DNA of 64,000 nt from Bin80 sp965116685 (GTDB taxonomy: Bacteria > Bacteroidota > Rhodothermia > Rhodothermales > Bin80). This document shows, in pieces, positions 1 through 7,664 of the stretch. The position numbers were made by a program, and so were the translations under genes. Numbering within the stretch: the first letter of the stretch is position 1; each line of letters starts with the position of its first letter. Below the pieces are notes generated by a model. The model had not been told where the DNA came from, searched no databases, and worked only from the letters and a program-made list of their open reading frames with translations. The stretch is from NCBI GenBank assembly GCA_965116685.1, contig OZ220707.1, positions 248,001 through 312,000 on the forward strand, in the 5' to 3' direction.

Positions 1-654
1 TGTCTGTATCTGGACTACATTGCGCGATTTTCCGATCAGATCCAGCGCCGCATCTTTGAAGGAGAGCAGATTCCTACCCACGAGAAAATCTATTCGATCT
101 TCAAGCCGTTCACGCGATGGATCGTCAAGGGCAAGGCAGGAATCCTCTGCGAGTTGGGGGTCCCGGTCGCGGTGATTGAAGATGAGGATCAATTTGTTTT
201 AGGCTACGGGATTCTTTGGGAGGGAACCGACAAGGATATTGCGATTCCCCTGGTGAAGACCTTGGAGGCACAGTATCCAGGGATCTCCATGACCTGCTCG
301 TTTGACCGGGCGTTTTACAGTCCTGAGGTGCGTAAGCAGTTGGATGAAAAGCTGGAAGTTACGGCCATGCCGAAGAAAGGGGGGCGGACCCAAGAGGAAC
401 AAGCACGTCAGAATGACCCGGCTTACCAGAACGCACGGAAGGGGCATGCGGGAGTAGAGTCCTGCATGAACCATCTCAACCATCGAGGCTTGTCACTGGT
501 GCGTGAGACCAGCAGCGAAAGCTTCGAACGTGTGGTGGCAACCTCGGTATTGGCCGCGAACATCCACCGGTTGGGGACGCTAGTGCGAGATCAGGAACGA
601 AAGCGTCTCAGACGTCTCCAGAAACAACGCAAGCGATTGCGGCGCGCGGCGTAG
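1..654 (+). CDS. ISNCY-type transposase, C-terminal part (copy 1, cut by window edge)
   Basis: The reading frame is open from base 1 and ends with TAG at 652-654. It encodes the last 217 or so residues of the same transposase seen complete at 2147-3709, and the shared part reads the same in both copies. The middle acidic residue of the presumed DDE triad lies in a SFDRAFYS context and the final Glu in a GVESCMNHL context. The IPTHEKIYSIFKPFTRWI stretch just upstream is typical of ISNCY-group transposases. The protein should cut and join the IS ends. The N-terminus and left IS end lie outside the window, so whether this copy is intact cannot be judged. Confidence 0.9.
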   Translation, partial: CLYLDYIARFSDQIQRRIFEGEQIPTHEKIYSIFKPFTRWIVKGKAGILCELGVPVAVIEDEDQFVLGYGILWEGTDKDIAIPLVKTLEAQYPGISMTCSFDRAFYSPEVRKQLDEKLEVTAMPKKGGRTQEEQARQNDPAYQNARKGHAGVESCMNHLNHRGLSLVRETSSESFERVVATSVLAANIHRLGTLVRDQERKRLRRLQKQRKRLRRAA

Positions 655-869
655 CCATCCCGCTTATCCGAGGAAGAACATCAAGTGGCTCGTACGGGCG
701 GATGCGAGAGGTGTGTCCAGTAGATACGAAATACCTGTAATACAGAAAAATCCAGCACAAACAAGTGTCTCAAAAACGACCGCCCCACCAATAATCAAAC
801 GGATTGAACCAAAATGAACCCCAATATCTCGGAACAGACCCGGAGCACAGGCATTTTCTGGACAGACAC
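1..869 (+). mobile_element. Insertion sequence copy 1 (ISNCY-type), right-hand part
   Basis: After the transposase stop there are 215 non-coding bases ending in the terminal repeat ctggacagacac (858-869). That tail is the reverse complement of the tail of copy 2 (1932-2146), again 215 bases. The element is followed by TATATA (870-875), the same hexamer that flanks copy 2 on both sides. It sits in opposite orientation to copy 2, about 1.05 kb away, and truncates the kelch gene that follows. Confidence 0.88.
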
Positions 870-1362
870 TATATAGGGTATCTCCAACTACTGTTCCGCT
901 GGCAAAGGCTCTGGGTTGTGGGAGTGCTGGTAATAATCGCTGGGAGATTTTCTGGCCCTCCCAACGCAGTGCGATCACCTCTACAAAATGTTCTAGGGCA
1001 TTACCCCCACCTGCACAGATTACTTCATCTCCCCATTGGGCAGCTACTGCATATCCCATCGGCCGGGCAAGTGTAAATCCACTTTCCCACTCCCTGAATG
1101 AAGAGGCCAGAACGTAGATGCTGTCAGTCCAAATTTTCTCCCCACCCTGCAGGAACGGGGTACGAAAATGTGCACCTCCGGCCACGATCAGTGCCCCATT
1201 TGAGATTCCAGCACATGGGCCACCTACTCCGATTGAATCCGGTAAATCGGGCAACCGGTGCCAGTCAAGTAATTCTTTGCTTGGCACGTCCTGGCCTTGC
1301 AGCGTAGCGACTTGGAAGAGCAGGACGAATAGGAGAATGACTCGTTTGGCCGATTTTATCAT
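870..1362 (-). pseudogene. Kelch-repeat NanM-like protein, 3' part cut off by IS copy 1
   Basis: ATG at 1362 begins a clear lipoprotein- or Sec-type signal segment (MIKSAKRVILLFVLLFQVA) followed by a mature start with LPDLPDSIGVGGPCAGISNG and VAGGAHF, the pattern of kelch-type cyclically permuted mutarotases and N-acetylneuraminate epimerases (NanM-like). About 163 genuine codons remain, up to GTVVGDTLY. After that the frame runs into the IS and picks up unrelated codons until 664. The other half of the gene should lie left of the window, beyond the IS. It starts 28 bases after gene X (1391-4119) and was probably in the same operon. Sialic-acid epimerase function is inferred from family resemblance only. 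Confidence 0.75.
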
Positions 1363-1390
1363 GAATAAATCGCCCGTCTATCCCCCCTTG

Positions 1391-1931
1391 CTAATCATCA
1401 TCAGGGCAAATTTCACTGATTGCTTCATTTGCCCCATCTAGACTCCACTTGAACCGTAGTGGGAGATCCCAACGTCCAGTAACTGGAATAATCATTTCCA
1501 ACGTCTCACCTTTTAACCACTCATGGTCGAGGCTATCGTTAATGTCCGGGGGAACTAGGCTGTATTGCCAGCCACGCCATTCACGCGGCCCATTCACGCT
1601 CCATAGTCCCCATTCCACACCTTCTTGGGGAATAAATGCTACTGAACTACGGTCAATCACGAAACCACGCCACAGCATTTTTTTGCCATCAAGTCGTACC
1701 GGCAAATCCATCTCTGCACCTACCGTATAAAACAGAGGCTCCCGTGCAAATTCATACGTGGCGTCGGATGCCCCCCCTCAATAAAGCGTCTAGAACGTCT
1801 GATTCCAATACCCCCCGAACTTGAGACACAGTATTAAGCCTCTTCCGCATATGGAGAATATACTCATTTCTCGCACAGTCGACTATCAACGTCCCTCGTA
1901 CACTCCCCACCTCCCCGCCTTCCTGTATATA
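1391..1931 (-). pseudogene. Unknown exported protein X, 3' part (separated from its 5' part by IS copy 2)
   Basis: This is the continuation of the gene that starts at 4119. If the IS (1932-3927) and one TATATA duplication are removed, the frame joins exactly: KDLY from the 5' part continues into IQEGGEVGS here. A second lesion follows. A run of seven G on the minus strand (1771-1777) shifts the frame to a stop at 1752; six G would continue through ASDATYEFA to the TAG at 1391. The last 100 residues are rich in Trp (WRGFVID, WGLWSVNG, WRGWQY), suggesting a beta-rich secreted domain. I do not recognise the family. Confidence 0.65.
1926..1931. repeat. Target-site duplication TATATA, left of IS copy 2
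   Basis: TATATA borders the IS here and again at 3928-3933. Removing one copy together with the IS restores the reading frame of gene X, which supports a 6-bp duplication. Because TATATA is itself a palindrome, a shorter duplication with longer inverted repeats cannot be excluded from the sequence alone. Confidence 0.7.
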
Positions 1932-1943
1932 GTGTCTGTCCAG
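1932..1943. repeat. IS copy 2 terminal inverted repeat, transposase 3' side
   Basis: gtgtctgtccag is the exact reverse complement of 3916-3927 and of the end of copy 1 at 858-869. It is the presumed transposase cleavage site. Confidence 0.85.
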
Positions 1944-2146
1944 AAAATGCCTGTGCTCCGGGTCTGTTCCGAGATATTGGGGTTCATTTTGGTTCAATCC
2001 GTTTGATTATTGGTGGGGCGGTCGTTTTTGAGACACTTGTTTGTGCTGGATTCTTCTGTATTACAGGTATTTCGTATCTACTGGACACACCTCTCGCATC
2101 CGCCCGTACGAGCCACTTGATGTTCTTCCTCGGATAAGCGGGATGG

Positions 2147-3709
2147 CTACGCCGCGCGCCGCAATCGCTTGCGTTGTTTCTGGAGACGTCTGAGACGCTT
2201 TCGTTCCTGATCTCGCACTAGCGTCCCCAACCGGTGGATGTTCGCGGCCAATACCGAGGTTGCCACCACACGTTCGAAGCTTTCGCTGCTGGTCTCACGC
2301 ACCAGTGACAAGCCTCGATGGTTGAGATGGTTCATGCAGGACTCTACTCCCGCATGCCCCTTCCGTGCGTTCTGGTAAGCCGGGTCATTCTGACGTGCTT
2401 GTTCCTCTTGGGTCCGCCCCCCTTTCTTCGGCATGGCCGTAACTTCCAGCTTTTCATCCAACTGCTTACGCACCTCAGGACTGTAAAACGCCCGGTCAAA
2501 CGAGCAGGTCATGGAGATCCCTGGATACTGTGCCTCCAAGGTCTTCACCAGGGGAATCGCAATATCCTTGTCGGTTCCCTCCCAAAGAATCCCGTAGCCT
2601 AAAACAAATTGATCCTCATCTTCAATCACCGCGACCGGGACCCCCAACTCGCAGAGGATTCCTGCCTTGCCCTTAACGATCCATCGCGTGAACGGCTTGA
2701 AGATCGAATAGATTTTCTCGTGGGTAGGAATCTGCTCTCCTTCAAAGATGCGGCGCTGGATCTGATCGGAAAATCGCGCAATGTAGTCCAGATACAGACA
2801 GAGTTTCTGTTTTGCCTCAAAAATTTCCTGCAAAGTGGCTTGATCTGCATTGGAACGGGGGGCGGAACGGGCCAAAATCTCCTGCTCCAGTGCATTGATC
2901 TGCTCCAGAAGGTCAAGAGATTTTTTGACCATCGCACGACTGCTGCGCAGATATCTGCGAACGTTCTTGAGTTTGTAGTTACGCCGCTGACCCTTCCGAG
3001 CTGCCCTATATTCCCGGTAGACCTTATTGCTCAGACTTTTGTGTTGCAGCCAACCATCCATCCCAAATGATTTGCCCATCTTCGCACTGACACGAATCAG
3101 ACAACGTACCGAGTCCCAGAGCAAGAGCAGATCGGTCGGAAAGCGAACATTGGTCTTCACCGGTTTCGAGTCGCACCGACATTTGAGCGTCTCGCCCTCG
3201 GGTTTGCCGACCATTCGGTGCCCAAGTTTGACCACCAAACAATTGACCTGCACCAGCAATTCGGGGGACAGTGCCGATACGTTATCATGAATGGCGGAAC
3301 GAGTGTAGCGGGTCCGATCGTCCGCTCCATGCCCCAGCATCTGCCGCACAATATCCATATGGTTCGCCAAAGCGGTCAAAAGATCATAGTTGCAATGCAG
3401 CGCCTGCTTCAGGCCGGCCAAAACCAAGATATTCCACACGTCCATTCCGGGGCGCCCACAATTCTTACGGGTTCCCGGTTTATACCTCTCCAAAAGATCC
3501 ATCAACTTCAATCGGGTCGGGAGGTCCAGAAAAATTTGTCGGAGCCCATACAGAAATACTTGAATCACATCCCGGCTTCTTGGATCAAGCTGGATCTCCT
3601 CCATGGAGATGCAATCCATTGATAATTGAAAGTCATACGCTTTTCGCATCGCAAAAAAAAGTTGAAGATGAACGGCCCGGTTCCACTTATACTCCCATGA
3701 TCCAGGCAT
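2147..3709 (-). CDS. ISNCY-type IS transposase (520 aa, intact)
   Basis: Full-length transposase of the element 1932-3927. Visible features are an N-terminal MEEIQLDPRSRD segment, a first acidic residue in CDSKPV (near residue 180), the IPTHEKIYSIFKPFTRWI family motif (near residue 330), an Asp in SFDRAFYS (405) and a Glu in GVESCMNHL (456), together a plausible DDE triad. The C-terminus is very basic. The start at 3709 is the most distal one; an internal Met before EEIQL is an equally reasonable start, since the first 30 or so residues do not look conserved. Family assignment comes from motif recognition, not a search. Confidence 0.9.
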   Translation of the reverse strand: MPGSWEYKWNRAVHLQLFFAMRKAYDFQLSMDCISMEEIQLDPRSRDVIQVFLYGLRQIFLDLPTRLKLMDLLERYKPGTRKNCGRPGMDVWNILVLAGLKQALHCNYDLLTALANHMDIVRQMLGHGADDRTRYTRSAIHDNVSALSPELLVQVNCLVVKLGHRMVGKPEGETLKCRCDSKPVKTNVRFPTDLLLLWDSVRCLIRVSAKMGKSFGMDGWLQHKSLSNKVYREYRAARKGQRRNYKLKNVRRYLRSSRAMVKKSLDLLEQINALEQEILARSAPRSNADQATLQEIFEAKQKLCLYLDYIARFSDQIQRRIFEGEQIPTHEKIYSIFKPFTRWIVKGKAGILCELGVPVAVIEDEDQFVLGYGILWEGTDKDIAIPLVKTLEAQYPGISMTCSFDRAFYSPEVRKQLDEKLEVTAMPKKGGRTQEEQARQNDPAYQNARKGHAGVESCMNHLNHRGLSLVRETSSESFERVVATSVLAANIHRLGTLVRDQERKRLRRLQKQRKRLRRAA

Positions 3710-3915
3710 GGATCGACAAACCTGAAGAATAAATTCAGAGTAAAAACCGCCTTGGGATGCTTCCAGTACAGGTTTTTCAGGGATTGTGGATTTTCCTGAA
3801 AATCGCCCACCACCGAGGGGGCTTTAGAAACTCGTGGAGGAAAAATCTAGAGAATTACGCTAAAAAACGGCCGTAGGAGGCCTACAGGGCACATTTTAAG
3901 GATGTTCTGGTATTC

Positions 3916-3927
3916 CTGGACAGACAC
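3916..3927. repeat. IS copy 2 terminal inverted repeat, transposase 5' side
   Basis: ctggacagacac, the reverse complement of 1932-1943. About 200 non-coding bases separate it from the transposase start. Confidence 0.85.
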
Positions 3928-3933
3928 TATATA
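3928..3933. repeat. Target-site duplication TATATA, right of IS copy 2
   Basis: Direct repeat of 1926-1931; see the note there on the palindromic ambiguity. Confidence 0.7.
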
Positions 3934-4119
3934 GAGATCTTTCGCTATAGAACTGCGGACGGCCCAAACAAGCATTCGTGACTCATCTAGGACAGGGTCT
4001 CCCCATTCGTCTGTTTCAACAAACAGCACCCAGTCCCCCCTTGTATGCTCAGCAACCGGTTGACTGTATGCCATTGACGCAATCAGTGACAATAAAAGCA
4101 GCGTCTGTATAATCCTCAT
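3934..4119 (-). pseudogene. Unknown exported protein X, 5' part
   Basis: ATG at 4119 opens a signal peptide (MRIIQTLLLLSLIASMAYSQ) followed by a short mature segment with a GDWVLFVETDEWGDP motif. The frame enters IS copy 2 after KDLY at 3934 and picks up IS sequence from there. An upstream in-frame start at 4152 would place extra residues before the signal peptide and is less likely. It lies 73 bases downstream of cimA on the same strand, behind a probable terminator. Its remaining part is at 1391-1931. Confidence 0.65.
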
Positions 4120-4164
4120 TTCTCTATAAAGAAACAACACTATATCCACCAATCGCTATAAATA

Positions 4165-4196
4165 CGGCTTTTGCCGCCTGATTCGCTTAGAATCAG
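4165..4196 (-). terminator. Tandem hairpins at the end of the branched-chain amino acid operon
   Basis: Two adjacent stem-loops overlap and follow the cimA stop codon on the minus strand. CTGATTC/GAATCAG (7 bp, loop of 5, bases 4178-4196) includes the stop. GCCG/CGGC pairs are at 4165-4168 and 4173-4176. There is no long U-run, so this may be a weak terminator or an mRNA-stabilising end rather than a classical intrinsic terminator. Confidence 0.45.
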
Positions 4197-5803
4197 AGTG
4201 CGTAAACCGCCTCGGCTTGCTCAGCCTTTGCAATAGGCTTGGTACGTAAAAGGTAGTAGCGCACACCATCGGTTAGTGCCTGCCAACTGGCATCCAGAAT
4301 GTTAGGAGAGACCCCCACGGTATGCCAGATATCTTCGCCGTTGACATCATGATGCTCAATCAGGACACGCACAGAAGCTGCCGTAGCCTCCTCTGGAGTA
4401 AGAACGCGTACTTTATAATCAGCAAGGCGTAAAGCCTCTAAGCGAGGATAGAAGCGGCAGAGCGCTCGGTTCAATGCCCCAGACAAAGCATCTACAGGCC
4501 CAACTCCCTCACTGACCGCAAGCTCACGATGCTCGCCTACAAACAGGGCAACGGTGGCTTCGGACCATTCCAATCCATCCTTATCCTGCTCACTGTATAC
4601 CCGCAGCCGATCCAGTCTGAACATCTCTGTGTCTTCCCCCTGTATCGTTCGAAGCAGTAGTTCAAAAGACGCCTCAGCCCCCTGGAACTCATAGCCAAGA
4701 TGCTCCAACTCTTTAATGCGCTGGACCGCTCGCCGCGCCTGATCATTATCGTTGAGTGTAATCCCTAACTCCTCTGCCTTATAGCGTACGTTGGATTGGC
4801 CCGACAAGTCCGAAACTAATACCCGCCTTTTATTTCCCACTACCTCAGGAACCATATGCTCATATGCAGCCGGTTCTTTCATGACCGCCGATACATGAAT
4901 TCCGCCTTTATGTGCAAAAGCACTTCGGCCAACATATGGAGCGCGGTCGAGTGGCAACATATTACAGACCTCATAAACGAACTGACTCAGATCTGCCAGT
5001 GTAGCCAATTGCTCTTCAGAGACACAATGATACCCCATCTTATGCTGAAGACAGGCAATCACCGTGCATAAATCAGCATTTCCCGTGCGCTCACCGATCC
5101 CGTTGATTGTGCCTTGCACATGACGTACTCCCGCTTCGACCGCAGTGATGCTGTTCGCAGTTGCAACGCCACTGTCATTATGCGCATGAATACCAATAAC
5201 ATGCTGACTGAGCACAGAACATACATGCTCTGTGATCCGTCCGACTTCTGCTGGCATGCTACCACCGTTCGTATCACATAATACCAGCACATCCGCACCT
5301 GATTCTGCTGCAGCTTGTAGAGTGGCTAATGCGTATTCGGCATCATCCTTGTATCCATCAAAAAAATGCTCTGCGTCATATATGACACGGCGATCATTCC
5401 GGGCCAACCATTTGATTGACTCCGCGATCATATCCAGATTTTCTTCCTTCGTCACCTTGAGGGCCCGCTCCACATGCAGGAGCCAGCTTTTACCAAATAT
5501 CGAAACGGTATTCGTTTCGGCTTTGACGAGTGCAAGCAAATTGGGATCTTCGCCTGGGAGGTTCTGTGCACGGCGAGTTGACCCGAAAGCGCAAATATCT
5601 GCCTGTTGCCAGCTTTCCTCAATCGCACGTTCAAAAAACTCCTGATCTTTCGGATTCGATCCGGGCCATCCCCCCTCAATCACATTAATTCCAAACGTGT
5701 CGAGTCTATGTGCAATGCGAATCTTGTCATTTACTGAAAGCGTCACATGCTCGCCCTGGGTACCGTCGCGAAGTGTGGTATCAAATAATTCAATTCGTTC
5801 CAT
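4193..5803 (-). CDS. cimA: Citramalate synthase (GSU1798/CimA type)
   Basis: A DRE-TIM metallolyase of 536 residues, the usual length for the Geobacter-type citramalate synthase family. It should condense pyruvate with acetyl-CoA to (R)-citramalate, giving 2-oxobutyrate for isoleucine without threonine deaminase. Visible motifs are DTTLRDGTQGE (residues 8-18), HAHNDSG with metal-binding His (206-212) and GIGERTGNADL; the C-terminal third is the LeuA-type allosteric domain. The EGGWPGSNPKDQEFF stretch separates it from isopropylmalate synthase. I chose ATG 5803, which overlaps the leuD stop as TGATG, suggesting translational coupling. It is the last gene of the ilv-leu operon, where leuC and leuD would also process its product. 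Confidence 0.9.
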   Translation of the reverse strand: MERIELFDTTLRDGTQGEHVTLSVNDKIRIAHRLDTFGINVIEGGWPGSNPKDQEFFERAIEESWQQADICAFGSTRRAQNLPGEDPNLLALVKAETNTVSIFGKSWLLHVERALKVTKEENLDMIAESIKWLARNDRRVIYDAEHFFDGYKDDAEYALATLQAAAESGADVLVLCDTNGGSMPAEVGRITEHVCSVLSQHVIGIHAHNDSGVATANSITAVEAGVRHVQGTINGIGERTGNADLCTVIACLQHKMGYHCVSEEQLATLADLSQFVYEVCNMLPLDRAPYVGRSAFAHKGGIHVSAVMKEPAAYEHMVPEVVGNKRRVLVSDLSGQSNVRYKAEELGITLNDNDQARRAVQRIKELEHLGYEFQGAEASFELLLRTIQGEDTEMFRLDRLRVYSEQDKDGLEWSEATVALFVGEHRELAVSEGVGPVDALSGALNRALCRFYPRLEALRLADYKVRVLTPEEATAASVRVLIEHHDVNGEDIWHTVGVSPNILDASWQALTDGVRYYLLRTKPIAKAEQAEAVYAL

Positions 5804-6369
5804 CAAGCAGTAGTGATTAGGCCATTCTCCCTTGCATATTCGAAGACATTGCCCGCGTTAAGAATATCGGCTACATCTCCCAACGGTTTTAGCAGATATT
5901 CTTTCCCAGTCGTATGATTGGTTAACTGCCCAATAGTCGTATCAAGTTCTAGCCGGTCTCCCGTACGGATCTCATGATTGATTTTCTCGTGAGACTCAAA
6001 AGGGATCACAAAGCCTCCGTCAATCGTATTTCGATAAAAAATTCGCGCATAGCTCTGAGCTACAACCACCCTGGCACCTGCCTCCGTCAATGCAAATGGT
6101 GCATGCTCGCGTGATGATCCACATCCGAAATTGACACCGCCAATGACAAAGGTGAACTCGCTAGCGTATTTGTCTGGGTCTGTGAACGGAATATGGCCTT
6201 CCGGGAGTCCTTGTTCTGCTACAGGGACGCCGCTCATAGCAAAACGACCGTACATGCGCCGTTCGTCCGACTTCTTGAGGCTGTAAACCAAATGCTCCGC
6301 AGGTATGATTTGATCCGTATCAATCGCATCACCAACGACGTAAGCCAGACCACGAATAATTGATTCCAT
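5803..6369 (-). CDS. leuD: 3-isopropylmalate dehydratase small subunit
   Basis: 188 residues containing the aconitase swivel domain, with the signature GCGSSREHAPFAL near residue 83 and the substrate-binding loop VVGDAIDTDQIIPAEHL at the start. It pairs with LeuC to isomerise 2-isopropylmalate to 3-isopropylmalate, and in this operon probably also citramalate to 3-methylmalate. The short, archaeal-like LeuD form matches the short LeuC next to it. It starts 2 bases after leuC ends. Confidence 0.93.
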   Translation of the reverse strand: MESIIRGLAYVVGDAIDTDQIIPAEHLVYSLKKSDERRMYGRFAMSGVPVAEQGLPEGHIPFTDPDKYASEFTFVIGGVNFGCGSSREHAPFALTEAGARVVVAQSYARIFYRNTIDGGFVIPFESHEKINHEIRTGDRLELDTTIGQLTNHTTGKEYLLKPLGDVADILNAGNVFEYARENGLITTA

Positions 6370-6371
6370 AA

Positions 6372-7664
6372 CTATACCAAGACCTCTCTGGGATCTGTAA
6401 TGATACCACTGAGTGCACTCGCGGCTACCGTCAGCGGCGATGCCAAATAAACCGAAGCCTGCTTTGAACCCATCCGACCGGGGAAATTTCGATTCGTTGT
6501 AGAAATCACAACCTCATCTCCCTGCATACGACCAAACGTATCTGGCGGTCCTCCCAAACATGCGGCACAACTCGCCTGCCCCATCTTGCATCCTGCATTG
6601 GCAAATACATCCCAAAGCGTGGTTCCATCAAGCGTAATTGTTCGTAGTGACTCACTAATCTCCGTGGTTGCAGGCACGATATAGGTATCAATGACGACCT
6701 CCTGCCCCTTGATGATCTGAGCGGCCGCCTGAAAATCTTCCAATTTTCCGCCCGTACAACTTCCAACGTACGCCCTATCCAGACGGGTCCCGGCAACCTC
6801 CATAACACTCGCACGATTATCTGGTCGGTGAGGTTTTGCCACTACGGGTTCTAGAGTTGATACATCATAGCGATATTCCGAATGAAACCGTGCATTCTCA
6901 TCACTGTAGATGCATTCGAATTTGTGATTCGTCCGTGCCCGTACATATTCAATCGTGGTTTCGTCCGGTGCAATAATCCCGTTCTTGCCCCCTGCCTCAA
7001 TGGCCATGTTGGTTAGTGTCATGCGTTCCTGCATGGAAAGAGAATAGACAGATTCTCCATCAAATTCCATCGCACGATACGTAGCCCCATCGCAACCGAT
7101 ATCCCCAATCACGGCCAAGATCAAATCCTTTGCCATCAGATAGGGAGGCAGGGCTCCCTCGAATATGAAACGCATGGTTTCGGGGACGCGAAGCCAGATC
7201 TTTCCAGTTCCCATAATGAGAGCTGCATCCGTATTCCCCACTCCGGTTGAGAACATACCGAACGCTCCAGATGTACAGGTATGACTGTCTGTGCCAATTA
7301 GCAATGAGCCAGGTCGGTTAAATCCCTCTTCAGCGAGAGCCATGTGGCACACTCCCTTATACCGGGGAGAGCCCACATCATAATAATGTGGCAGGTCATG
7401 CTCTTGGGCAAACTCTCTGAGCAGACGCACATTCCGATTGGCATGATGATTCTGCGTGAATATGTAATGGTCTGGGAGGATCACCAGTTTTTCTGGATCC
7501 CACACCTTGGCATCCTCGCCAAATTCGCGTTTGAAAATATCAATGGTTGGGGGGCCACACACATCATGGGTCATTAGAATGTCTACATCGACCCATACGC
7601 TTTCGCCAGGCGAGACTCTTTTACGACCGCAATGGCGGGCAATAACCTTTTCTGTAATTGTCAT
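6372..7664 (-). CDS. leuC: 3-isopropylmalate dehydratase large subunit
   Basis: 430 residues with all three cluster cysteines visible: YVGSCTGGK and the pair in SCAACLGGP, which ligate the catalytic [4Fe-4S] cluster. TDSHTCTSGAFG and the N-terminal DILMTHDVCGPP are further aconitase-family signatures. The length of about 430 is that of the LeuC2/HacA-like type rather than the 470-residue enterobacterial form. The ATG overlaps the leuA stop by one base (TAATG). Confidence 0.94.
   Translation of the reverse strand: MTITEKVIARHCGRKRVSPGESVWVDVDILMTHDVCGPPTIDIFKREFGEDAKVWDPEKLVILPDHYIFTQNHHANRNVRLLREFAQEHDLPHYYDVGSPRYKGVCHMALAEEGFNRPGSLLIGTDSHTCTSGAFGMFSTGVGNTDAALIMGTGKIWLRVPETMRFIFEGALPPYLMAKDLILAVIGDIGCDGATYRAMEFDGESVYSLSMQERMTLTNMAIEAGGKNGIIAPDETTIEYVRARTNHKFECIYSDENARFHSEYRYDVSTLEPVVAKPHRPDNRASVMEVAGTRLDRAYVGSCTGGKLEDFQAAAQIIKGQEVVIDTYIVPATTEISESLRTITLDGTTLWDVFANAGCKMGQASCAACLGGPPDTFGRMQGDEVVISTTNRNFPGRMGSKQASVYLASPLTVAASALSGIITDPREVLV

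Larger units (their letters stand above)
1932..3927 (-). mobile_element. Complete insertion sequence copy 2 (ISNCY-type), 1,996 bp
   Basis: The element is bounded by perfect 12-bp inverted repeats (gtgtctgtccag at 1932-1943 and its complement at 3916-3927). It carries one full transposase gene on the minus strand and is flanked by TATATA on both sides. Its tail is the same as that of copy 1. Near-identity of the two copies suggests recent transposition. Confidence 0.9.

Noticed and set aside
199..483. 94-codon minus-strand frame repeated at 2318-2602
   Set aside because: Both lie antisense within the two IS transposase copies, so they are the same shadow seen twice.
870..1925. Composite transposon formed by the two IS copies with a cargo between them
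   Set aside because: The DNA between the copies is contiguous with the flanking gene X when copy 2 is removed, so it is resident chromosome rather than carried cargo.
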